NCBI GenBank assembly: GCA_009927705.1
Contig: RFMK01000123.1
Location: 1 to 40,782, forward strand
Length of the DNA: 40,782 nt
Reading direction: 5' to 3'
DNA from: Actinomycetota bacterium
Lineage (GTDB): Bacteria > Actinomycetota > Actinomycetes > Nanopelagicales > Nanopelagicaceae
The notes beneath the pieces were generated by a model. It made no database searches. It worked only from the letters and a program-made list of their open reading frames with translations, and was not told the DNA's origin. Position 1 is the first letter of the stretch; the number at the start of each line of letters is the position of its first letter. Position numbers and translations under genes: made by a program. Below, one piece after another: positions 22,989-30,870 of this stretch.

Positions 22989-23611
22989 GTAGCGAAGAAG
23001 ATAAAGCCAGAATCCTTAACGCGATGGGTGGCAAGAAAGGGCTCCTCGATTCGGGATTGCCAGCTCTGATTTTCCTTGTGATATTCAATGTCACAAAAGA
23101 TGTTCAGCAAGCAGCTTATGGCGCGCTCGCGCTTTCACTCATTCTTACCATTGTGCGGTTAGCACGACGCGAGACGATTCAACATGCGATATCTGGAGTT
23201 ATAGGTGTAGCCATCTGTGCATGGCTTTCTAATCGCACAGGTAAAGCAGAGGACTTTTACTTGCCTGGACTATGGACTAACGCGATATATAGCGTTGTGT
23301 ATCTCGTGTCAATCATTGTTCGTTGGCCAATAATTGGCGTGATCATCGGGCCATTGCTGGAAGAGAATCTACGTTGGCGGAAAGATCCGATACGTACGAA
23401 GGTGTATGTCAAAGCAACCTGGCTCTGGGTGGGTATGTTTGCTGTGAGACTCCTCGTTCAATACCCGCTCTATGTTTCCGGAAATGTGAATGTCCTCGGA
23501 ACTGCTCGCTTGGTAATGGGGTATCCACTCTTCATTGCAACTGCGTGGGCTACCTGGATTGTGATTAAGAATGGTCCAAAACTGCGAGAGGATCTTCGAA
23601 CCGTAAATTAG
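22985..23611 (+). CDS. DUF3159 family membrane protein
   Basis: Conserved actinobacterial integral membrane protein, 208 residues, with about five or six hydrophobic segments (near 22-36, 42-58, 65-82, 98-122, 143-160, 176-193). No known catalytic motif. The soluble N-terminus reads MSSEEDKARILNAMGGKKG. It overlaps dut by four bases and its stop overlaps the convergent ceoC stop by four bases. Neighbourhood with dut and the CeoB/CeoC potassium-regulating proteins is conserved in actinobacteria, but a link to potassium or nucleotide metabolism is unproven. Confidence 0.85.
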   Translation: MSSEEDKARILNAMGGKKGLLDSGLPALIFLVIFNVTKDVQQAAYGALALSLILTIVRLARRETIQHAISGVIGVAICAWLSNRTGKAEDFYLPGLWTNAIYSVVYLVSIIVRWPIIGVIIGPLLEENLRWRKDPIRTKVYVKATWLWVGMFAVRLLVQYPLYVSGNVNVLGTARLVMGYPLFIATAWATWIVIKNGPKLREDLRTVN

Positions 23612-24267
23612 TTTGTTACAAAGCAGCTTTTGAGTAACTCTTCCGCTTTCGCTGACGCGACAAAAATCAACTCGTCACCGGCTGAAAAGACATCATGAGC
23701 AGCTGGAGTAATCACATGTCCGTCGCGGATAATTGCTGCGAGCGATGCATCTTCTGGCAACTCGATTTCTGAGACGGTCTTCCCATTACAGGTGGAGTTA
23801 TCGGGAAGGGTGAGTTCCACCAGGTTTGCTTCACCTGCTTTGAGCGAGAAGAGTCGAACGACATCGCCAACAGAGACTGCTTCTTCAACCAAGGCTGCGA
23901 TGATGCGCGGGGTCGAAACGGCAACATCAACTCCCCATGAGGAATCGAAAAGCCACTCATTCTTTGGATGATTTACCCGCGCCACAACTCGAGGAACTCC
24001 ATACTCAGTTTTCGCAAGGAGAGATGCAACGAGATTTACTTTGTCGTCACCGGTAGCGGCGACCATGACTTGGCAGACATCCAATTTGGCTTTATCGAGT
24101 GAACTAATTTCGCATGCATCAGCAAGGAGCCACTCGGCAGAAGGAACACTCTCCATTTTGAGAGCTTTTGGATTCTTATCAATTAAAAGAACTTGATGGC
24201 CATTTGCAATAAGTTCACGGGCTATGGCGCGACCTGCGTTACCGGCGCCTGCGATTGCGATTCTCAT
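23608..24267 (-). CDS. TrkA-family potassium uptake regulator (CeoC-like)
   Basis: Cytosolic RCK protein that binds nucleotides and gates a potassium channel or transporter. The 219 residues contain an N-terminal Rossmann domain (GAGNAGRAIA, 7-16, with acidic D at the strand-2 end, LLIDKN) and a C-terminal RCK_C domain (about 135-219, ending VFSAGDELIFVAS). It begins with ATG at the last base of ceoB (TAATG) behind a GGAGG, so the two subunits are coupled and likely form heteromers, as with mycobacterial CeoB/CeoC. No membrane pore subunit is encoded nearby. Confidence 0.88.
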   Translation of the reverse strand: MRIAIAGAGNAGRAIARELIANGHQVLLIDKNPKALKMESVPSAEWLLADACEISSLDKAKLDVCQVMVAATGDDKVNLVASLLAKTEYGVPRVVARVNHPKNEWLFDSSWGVDVAVSTPRIIAALVEEAVSVGDVVRLFSLKAGEANLVELTLPDNSTCNGKTVSEIELPEDASLAAIIRDGHVITPAAHDVFSAGDELIFVASAKAEELLKSCFVTN

Positions 24268-24929
24268 TATTCGCCTCCCGGCGGCAAAGCGAGTGAAGAT
24301 TCTGTGGCCGAAAGGTTCTTATCTTCGACCATCACATGAACGACATCGCCTTCTTGAAGAACTGTATGCTCATTGGGAATTAGTCCTTCACCCAATCGAG
24401 TGATGAATGCGACTCGAGCGCTCGTATGCTGTTCAATCAATGAAACAGGTTTGCCGAACCAATCTCTATGCAATGGAACTTCAGCAAGTTGTACTTTTCC
24501 AGAAGCGTCTTGCCATTCCGAACGAGATCCTTGTGGCAATAGGCGACGCATAATTTGGTCTGTAGTCCAGAGAACTGTTGCAACCGTGGGAATTCCTAGA
24601 CGTTGATAAATTTCAGCGCGAGCGGGATCATAAATTCGGGCAACAACACTTGCGACGCCATATGTCTCACGTGCCACACGGGCCGCCAAGATATTTGAAT
24701 TATCACCATTGGAGACTGCAGCGAAAGCATCGGCTCGTTCGATACCTGCTTCGAGGAGAGTGTCGCGATCAAAACCAACTCCGGCAATCGTCAGGCCATT
24801 GAAGTCTGCTCCGAGGCGTCGGAAAGCTTCGCGATCTTGGTCGATAACTGCGACTGAATGTCCAAGGGCTTGAAAATCTTTTGCCAGAGTTGAGCCGACT
24901 CGGCCACAACCCATGATCACGATATGCAC
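24267..24929 (-). CDS. TrkA-family potassium uptake regulator (CeoB-like)
   Basis: First gene of the ceoB-ceoC pair. The 220-residue protein has a Rossmann NAD-binding domain (MGCGRVGSTLA, 6-16; VIDQDREAF with the acidic ribose-binding position) and a C-terminal RCK_C domain (about 140-205). The start is GTG at 24929; TAAATT on the minus strand eight bases upstream suggests a leaderless or near-leaderless transcript. It is divergent from the TrmA-family gene. In mycobacteria and Streptomyces an APC-type permease gene lies in this gap; here only about 100 bases remain. Confidence 0.88.
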   Translation of the reverse strand: MHIVIMGCGRVGSTLAKDFQALGHSVAVIDQDREAFRRLGADFNGLTIAGVGFDRDTLLEAGIERADAFAAVSNGDNSNILAARVARETYGVASVVARIYDPARAEIYQRLGIPTVATVLWTTDQIMRRLLPQGSRSEWQDASGKVQLAEVPLHRDWFGKPVSLIEQHTSARVAFITRLGEGLIPNEHTVLQEGDVVHVMVEDKNLSATESSLALPPGGE

Positions 24930-24937
24930 GGAAGGAG

Positions 24938-24943
24938 AATTTA
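24938..24943 (-). promoter_or_regulatory. candidate -10 element of ceoB
   Basis: TAAATT on the minus strand, eight bases before the GTG at 24929. Spacing is one base longer than the cleaner leaderless cases in this window. Confidence 0.4.
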
Positions 24944-24949
24944 CACCTC

Positions 24950-24955
24950 TAGGCT
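24950..24955 (+). promoter_or_regulatory. candidate -10 element of the TrmA-family gene
   Basis: TAGGCT, the recurrent hexamer of this window, but here 75 bases before the preferred ATG at 25031. It would give a leader with the GGAG site. It lies back to back with the ceoB hexamer. Confidence 0.3.
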
Positions 24956-25030
24956 AGAGAACCTGTAATCCACGCGAGAGATAGACCATCTTTCGCAAAA
25001 AAGCGAATGAATTCTAGAGCTGGAGCAATA

Positions 25031-26185
25031 ATGCAGATTGGTGATCGTTATGACGTTGATGTCACGGCTATCGCTCATGGCGGACATTGCATTGCACGTC
25101 ACGAAGGACAAGTTATCTTTGTCAGACACGCAATCCCTGGTGAACGAGTCACTGTTGAGATCACCGACATAACCCGCAGTTTTGCGCGAGGCAATAGTGT
25201 TGCTGTTATTGATGCATCACCGCATAGAGTGAAAGCTCCTTGTAAGTTTGCAACGCCTCAAGGCTGTGGTGGTTGCGATTTCCAACATATGGAACTTTCC
25301 CATCAACGTAGCCTAAAATCTCAGATCATCTCGGAACAGTTTCGGCGCCTTGCCAAAATGGAGATTAGCGTTGAGGTAGAAGAAGTTCTTCCTACCCTTC
25401 ATTGGCGTAATCGCATGGAGTTCACTGTCTCCGATAACTCCAGACTCGGTCTTTTCGCTGCTCGAAGCGCTCAGATTGTTGAGATTGATGAATGCATGAT
25501 TGCGAGCAAAGAGATTGATATCCAACTCATCAATCAACGGCGATTACCAAAAGGTAAGCGAGTCGATATCGCAATCACCAGCTCCGGTTCACAAGAGATT
25601 TCTATTGAAGGCAGAGAGAACTTTGCGCTCATCAGCGAGAAAGTTGGCGAAGTCGAATTCTCGCTCAATCCACTCTCTTTCTGGCAAAGTCATACAGCAG
25701 CTCCCGAACTCTTGTCGCGCGTGGTCCGAGAACTTTCGACGGCACAGGCAGGCGATCACGTTTTTGATTTGTATGGGGGAGTAGGACTCTTTGCCGCTGC
25801 CTTACTACCTGAGATTGGAGCTGGTGGGCGCATTACTATCATCGAGTCCGATGACAACGCGATCACCGATGCAAAACGGAATTTCGCTAGCGAAGAACGA
25901 GTTGAAGTCGTTCATGGGCGAGTGGAGAAAGCGCTTAAAAAATATGTCGCAGCGAATCTTGTGGTTCTTGATCCGCCACGGTCAGGAGCAGGAGCTTCTG
26001 TCATCGAAGCGGTTGTGTCTCTAAAACCGCGAGCGATCGTGTATGTAGCCTGCGATCCTGCTTCATTGGCTCGCGATACTGCGTATTTGAAGGAGAGAGG
26101 ATTTGCTCTTGAGAGTATTCGAGCTTTTGACCTCTTCCCAATGACGGCCCATATGGAGTGTGTGGCGCGTTTCATTCCAGAATAG
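25031..26185 (+). CDS. TrmA/RlmD-family RNA (uracil-C5) methyltransferase with TRAM domain
   Basis: SAM-dependent enzyme methylating C5 of uridine in RNA (tRNA or rRNA target not determinable). From ATG 25031 (384 residues): TRAM RNA-binding domain (about 1-62), [4Fe-4S] ligands C71, C79, C82 (CKFATPQGCGGC) and C155, SAM motif DLYGGVGLFA (about 243-252), DPPRSG (about 314-319) and catalytic C341 in YVACDP. The start at 25031 is preferred over the in-frame ATG at 25007 because GGAG stands five bases before it. The orthologue beside ceoB in mycobacteria is of the same type. Confidence 0.88.
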   Translation: MQIGDRYDVDVTAIAHGGHCIARHEGQVIFVRHAIPGERVTVEITDITRSFARGNSVAVIDASPHRVKAPCKFATPQGCGGCDFQHMELSHQRSLKSQIISEQFRRLAKMEISVEVEEVLPTLHWRNRMEFTVSDNSRLGLFAARSAQIVEIDECMIASKEIDIQLINQRRLPKGKRVDIAITSSGSQEISIEGRENFALISEKVGEVEFSLNPLSFWQSHTAAPELLSRVVRELSTAQAGDHVFDLYGGVGLFAAALLPEIGAGGRITIIESDDNAITDAKRNFASEERVEVVHGRVEKALKKYVAANLVVLDPPRSGAGASVIEAVVSLKPRAIVYVACDPASLARDTAYLKERGFALESIRAFDLFPMTAHMECVARFIPE

Positions 26186-26230
26186 CCTGCCGTATTGAGG
26201 CGCCCCAAGGTTCTAGAAAACTTCGCAAGT

Positions 26231-26236
26231 TAGGAT
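26231..26236 (+). promoter_or_regulatory. -10 element of acnA, leaderless type
   Basis: TAGGAT ends seven bases before the acnA ATG; the intervening bases are pyrimidine-rich and have no ribosome site. Confidence 0.55.
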
Positions 26237-26243
26237 TCGCCCC

Positions 26244-28901
26244 ATGAGTAAGAATTCCTTTGGCGCTCGAACATCCCTCGAAGTAGCAGGCAAGACATAT
26301 GAGATCTTCGACATCACCAAGCTGCCAGCGGCGGCTGATCTTCCTTATTCTTTGAAGATCTTGCTGGAGAATTTGTTGCGTACCGAAGATGGTGCAAATA
26401 TCACGGCATCTCAGATTGACGCACTTGCATCATGGAATCCTAACTCCCAGCCAGATACTGAAATTCAATTCACTCCTGCTCGCGTCATCATGCAAGATTT
26501 CACAGGCGTACCTTGTGTTGTGGATCTGGCAACAATGCGTGAAGCAATTGCCGAACTTGGAGGAAATCCAAGCCGCGTTAATCCGCTGGCACCTGCCGAA
26601 CTTGTCATCGATCACTCCGTCATTGCCGATACATATGGAACTCCCGATGCTTTCAAGCAAAATGTCGATATTGAATACGAAAGAAACCAAGAGCGTTATC
26701 GATTCCTACGCTGGGGGCAGAGCGCATTCGATGAATTCAAAGTGGTGCCACCAGGAACTGGAATCGTCCATCAAGTAAATATTGAATATTTGGCCCGAGT
26801 TGTCATGGTTCGTGACGTCAATGGAGTTGAACGCGCCTATCCCGATACGGTTGTCGGAACAGATTCTCATACGACGATGGTCAACGGACTTGGCGTCCTA
26901 GGTTGGGGCGTTGGCGGAATCGAAGCCGAAGCAGCTCTGCTCGGACAACCAGTATCGATGTTGATCCCTCGGGTTGTTGGTTTTAAATTGAGTGGCTCGC
27001 TTCCTACCGGCACAACTGCGACCGACTTGGTCTTGATGATCACTGAAATGCTTCGCAAACATGGAGTCGTTGGAAAGTTTGTGGAGTTCTATGGACCGGG
27101 CGTAAGTGCGCTACCTATGGCAAATCGCGCAACGATTGGAAACATGTCGCCGGAATACGGCTCGACTATTGCGATCTTCCCGATTGATGAAGAGACCTTG
27201 AAATACCTAGAACTCACTGGTCGCTCGCAAGAACAACGCGCTCTTGTCGAAAGTTATGCAAAGCGTCAAGGAATCTGGCATGACCCATCAGCAACGCCTC
27301 GTTATTCTGAACATCTGGAACTCGATCTTGCTTCGGTAGTTCCTTCTATTGCTGGCCCTAAGCGTCCGCAGGATCGCGTTTCTTTGAGCGATGCGAAGTC
27401 AGCATTCGCAAAGAGCGTCCCAACTTATTTATCGGAAAAGAGCGCTCAGTCGCCCGTCCCAGTCACAATCAATGCACGACCAGGCGCAGTCACAAATGGA
27501 TCAGTTGTCATCGCATCTATTACATCATGCACCAACACCTCAAATCCAAGCGTGATGATTGGTGCTGGTTTGCTGGCGAAGAAAGCAGTCGAAAAAGGGC
27601 TGCAGAGCAAGCCATGGGTCAAGACAACTCTTGCACCGGGATCAAAAGTTGTGACGAACTATTATGAAAAGGCTGGACTTACTCCTTTCCTTGAGAAACT
27701 CGGATTCAATCTCGTTGGCTATGGTTGCGTGACGTGTATCGGCAACTCAGGACCGCTTCCCGTCGAAGTCAGCAAGGCAGTCAATGAGAATGATCTTGCA
27801 GTAGCCGCTGTGCTCTCTGGAAATCGCAATTTTGAAGGTCGCATTAGCCCGGATGTAAAGATGAATTATTTGGCTTCACCTCCTCTCGTTGTTGCGTATT
27901 CCATCGCTGGAACTATGGATCACGATTTCGAAAAGGATCCGCTGGGTAAAGATTCCAACGGCAACGATGTTTTCTTAAAAGATATCTGGCCTTCTCCTTC
28001 AGAAATCCAGGCGGTCATTGACGGCGTCGTTTCTTCCGAGATGTTCAAGAAAGATTACTCGAGCGTCTTTGCTGGCGATCATCGTTGGACTTCACTTGCG
28101 ACTCCGACCGGAAAAGTCTTCGAATGGGATGCTCAATCAACCTATGTTCGCAAGCCACCATATTTTGAAGGCATGCCTCGCAATCCAGTTCCGGTCACCG
28201 ATATTCATGGTGCACGAGTTCTGGCGAAGCTTGGCGATTCTGTAACGACGGATCACATCTCACCTGCAGGCTCCATCAAGGCAGATTCTCCAGCTGGCAA
28301 ATACTTAGCTGAGAATGGAGTGGCTCGCGCTGATTTCAATTCGTATGGTTCGCGACGTGGAAATCATGAAGTCATGATCCGTGGAACTTTTGCAAATATA
28401 CGTTTGAAGAATTTGCTTTTGAATGGAGTCGAAGGTGGGTTTACTCGAAACTTTCTAAGCAACGGCGACCAAACAACAATCTATGAAGCGTCAATGGCTT
28501 ATCAAGCCGCAAAAGTTCCACTCGTTATTTTGGCAGGCAAAGAGTACGGATCAGGTTCGTCGCGAGATTGGGCAGCAAAAGGAACCGCTCTTCTCGGCGT
28601 AAAAGCTGTGATTGCCGAATCTTTCGAAAGAATTCATCGCTCGAACTTGATTGGCATGGGTGTGTTGCCACTTCAATTCAATGAAGGCGAGAGCTCTGAA
28701 TCCTTGGGTCTCACTGGCGAAGAGGTTTTCTCTATCGAAGGAGTGACCGAACTCAATGCGGGAGGAATTCCTTCCACGGTAAAGGTGACCGCTGGCGGCA
28801 AGAGCTTTACTGCGAAAGTCCGCATCGATACCCCAGGTGAGGCGGATTACTACCGTCACGGTGGGATCATGCAGTACGTACTTCGTTCATTACTTCACTA
28901 G
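26244..28901 (+). CDS. acnA: aconitate hydratase A
   Basis: TCA-cycle [4Fe-4S] enzyme interconverting citrate and isocitrate. The 885-residue protein is of the AcnA/IRP1 type: cluster ligands C429 (in ITSCTNTSNP), C495 and C498 (in GCVTCIGNSG), an early GTDSHTTMVNGLG block, and the C-terminal swivel domain with GSGSSRDWAAKG. Length is standard (about 890). Monocistronic, leaderless promoter. It is followed 34 bases later by dxs, another gene with its own promoter. A role as RNA-binding regulator, known for some AcnA/IRP proteins, cannot be judged. Confidence 0.96.
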   Translation: MSKNSFGARTSLEVAGKTYEIFDITKLPAAADLPYSLKILLENLLRTEDGANITASQIDALASWNPNSQPDTEIQFTPARVIMQDFTGVPCVVDLATMREAIAELGGNPSRVNPLAPAELVIDHSVIADTYGTPDAFKQNVDIEYERNQERYRFLRWGQSAFDEFKVVPPGTGIVHQVNIEYLARVVMVRDVNGVERAYPDTVVGTDSHTTMVNGLGVLGWGVGGIEAEAALLGQPVSMLIPRVVGFKLSGSLPTGTTATDLVLMITEMLRKHGVVGKFVEFYGPGVSALPMANRATIGNMSPEYGSTIAIFPIDEETLKYLELTGRSQEQRALVESYAKRQGIWHDPSATPRYSEHLELDLASVVPSIAGPKRPQDRVSLSDAKSAFAKSVPTYLSEKSAQSPVPVTINARPGAVTNGSVVIASITSCTNTSNPSVMIGAGLLAKKAVEKGLQSKPWVKTTLAPGSKVVTNYYEKAGLTPFLEKLGFNLVGYGCVTCIGNSGPLPVEVSKAVNENDLAVAAVLSGNRNFEGRISPDVKMNYLASPPLVVAYSIAGTMDHDFEKDPLGKDSNGNDVFLKDIWPSPSEIQAVIDGVVSSEMFKKDYSSVFAGDHRWTSLATPTGKVFEWDAQSTYVRKPPYFEGMPRNPVPVTDIHGARVLAKLGDSVTTDHISPAGSIKADSPAGKYLAENGVARADFNSYGSRRGNHEVMIRGTFANIRLKNLLLNGVEGGFTRNFLSNGDQTTIYEASMAYQAAKVPLVILAGKEYGSGSSRDWAAKGTALLGVKAVIAESFERIHRSNLIGMGVLPLQFNEGESSESLGLTGEEVFSIEGVTELNAGGIPSTVKVTAGGKSFTAKVRIDTPGEADYYRHGGIMQYVLRSLLH

Positions 28902-28923
28902 TACTTGAACTTCGGTTCGCCGA

Positions 28924-28929
28924 TACCAT
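28924..28929 (+). promoter_or_regulatory. -10 element of dxs, leaderless type
   Basis: TACCAT ends six bases before the dxs ATG, with no ribosome site between. Confidence 0.55.
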
Positions 28930-28935
28930 TACGAC

Positions 28936-30870
28936 ATGAAGTTCCTGCCTCGTATCAAGTCGCCGAGTGATCTTGCGCGACTGAGCATTGACGAGCTGGA
29001 TGATCTATCAAGCGAAATCAGAACTTTCCTTATCGAGAAAGTCTCCAAAACAGGTGGACATCTTGGACCAAATCTAGGCATCGTTGAACTTACGATTGCC
29101 ATACATCGCGTCTTTGAATCGCCGCGCGATGTAGTTGTTTTCGATACTGGTCATCAAAGTTATGTTCATAAGATTCTTACTGGACGCGCACTTGGTTTCG
29201 ATAAACTGCGTCAGAGAGGTGGAATTGCTGGATATCCAAATCGTGGCGAAAGCGAACATGATGTCATCGAAAACTCTCATGCTTCCACTGCTCTTTCCTG
29301 GGCTGATGGAATCGCTCGCGGATTTATGGTCCAAGGAGAGAACGAGAGAACAGTTGTTGCAGTAGTTGGTGATGGTGCGCTGACTGGCGGTATGGCTTGG
29401 GAAGCGCTCAACAACATTGCGGCTGCCGAGAATCTCCGTCTGGTTATTGTTGTTAACGATAATGAACGCTCCTATTCACCGACTATTGGCGGCGTTGCTA
29501 CTTATCTTTCTACCTTGCGAGCGACTAAGGGTTACGAGAAATTCTTGGATTGGGGTAAGGGAGTTCTAGAGCGGACGCCAGTTGTGGGACAACCCATTTA
29601 TGAAACCCTGCACGGAATGAAAAAAGGCATTAAAGACATCGTTGCACCGCAGGGAATGTTTGAAGATCTTGGCTTGAAGTATCTCGGTCCCGTGGATGGT
29701 CACGACATCACCGCTCTTGAGAGGGCATTAACTCAGGCGAAGAAGTTTGAAGGCCCAGTTCTGGTGCATGCGATCACCGAAAAAGGTCGAGGTCATGCTC
29801 CTGCGATCCAAGATGAAGCAGAAAAATTCCATGCGGTCGGCGTTGTTGACCCTGAGACCGGAGAGCCATTGAGCAAGAGCGGACCTTCGTGGACCAGTGT
29901 TTTCTCTGATGCGCTCGTTGAGATTGGTCGCGAACGTAAAGATGTTGTTGCACTCACTGCAGCAATGTTGGGTCCAACCGGTCTTGATAAGTTCCAAGCA
30001 GAATTCCCCGACCGTACTTTTGATGTTGGAATTGCCGAACAACATGCCACTACATCGGCAGCAGGAATGGCTTTCACCGGCCTACATCCTGTTGTTGCTG
30101 TGTATTCCACTTTCCTGAATCGAGCTTTCGATCAGTTGCTCTTGGATGTTGCGCTTCATAAAGCTGGAGTTACATTCGTACTTGATCGAGCGGGAATCAC
30201 CGGAGATGACGGACCTTCACACCATGGAATCTGGGATCTTGCTATCACCGGAATTGTCCCTACTGCGCACGTTGCAGCACCGCGCGATGGTGTTCGACTG
30301 CGAGAACTTCTCCGCGAGTGTATGTCCATTACAGACGCTCCATCCATCATGAGATTTCCCAAGGGTGCAGTAGCGGCTGAATTACCGGCATTTGAACGTC
30401 GTGATGGAATTGACATCCTTTATCGTGGCGAGAGCGCCGACATTTTGTTGGTGAGCGTTGGTGCGATGGCGCCAATTGCTGTCGAAGCTGCGGCACAGGC
30501 ATATCGTGAAGGCGTCGGCGTTACTGTCGTTGATCCTCGCTGGATCAAACCACTTCCTGCAGCTGCTTTGCTCACGATGGCGCATCGGTATTCACATGTT
30601 GTAGTTTTAGAAGATGGAATTAAGCATGCAGGTGTTGCAAGTTCAATCTCCGAACTCTTGCGAGAAAATAACGTCAACATGCCGCTTCATTCCATTGGAG
30701 TTCCGCTGGAATTCATCGAACATTCCAAGCGCTCCGAGATCTTGGAAGATCTCGGGATTACCGTTCAAAATGTTACGCGCCAACTCGTGGGTTGGGCATC
30801 AGATGGAATTAAGCAGGAAGCGATGCGACTCCATGTGGATGAAAACGCTGACCGCAAACCACTTCACTAA
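28936..30870 (+). CDS. dxs: 1-deoxy-D-xylulose-5-phosphate synthase
   Basis: Thiamine-diphosphate enzyme condensing pyruvate and glyceraldehyde-3-phosphate, first step of the MEP isoprenoid pathway. The 644-residue protein has DTGHQSYVHK near 70-80, the thiamine-diphosphate motif GDGALTGGMAWEALNN (about 145-160), the acceptor-side IAEQHATTSAAGMA (about 360-373), and the transketolase C-terminal domain. Its cofactor connects it loosely with thiL in this window. The last 62 bases overlap, on the opposite strand, the end of fadJ. The dxs-rnd-DUF3000 neighbourhood is conserved in actinobacteria. Confidence 0.96.
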   Translation: MKFLPRIKSPSDLARLSIDELDDLSSEIRTFLIEKVSKTGGHLGPNLGIVELTIAIHRVFESPRDVVVFDTGHQSYVHKILTGRALGFDKLRQRGGIAGYPNRGESEHDVIENSHASTALSWADGIARGFMVQGENERTVVAVVGDGALTGGMAWEALNNIAAAENLRLVIVVNDNERSYSPTIGGVATYLSTLRATKGYEKFLDWGKGVLERTPVVGQPIYETLHGMKKGIKDIVAPQGMFEDLGLKYLGPVDGHDITALERALTQAKKFEGPVLVHAITEKGRGHAPAIQDEAEKFHAVGVVDPETGEPLSKSGPSWTSVFSDALVEIGRERKDVVALTAAMLGPTGLDKFQAEFPDRTFDVGIAEQHATTSAAGMAFTGLHPVVAVYSTFLNRAFDQLLLDVALHKAGVTFVLDRAGITGDDGPSHHGIWDLAITGIVPTAHVAAPRDGVRLRELLRECMSITDAPSIMRFPKGAVAAELPAFERRDGIDILYRGESADILLVSVGAMAPIAVEAAAQAYREGVGVTVVDPRWIKPLPAAALLTMAHRYSHVVVLEDGIKHAGVASSISELLRENNVNMPLHSIGVPLEFIEHSKRSEILEDLGITVQNVTRQLVGWASDGIKQEAMRLHVDENADRKPLH

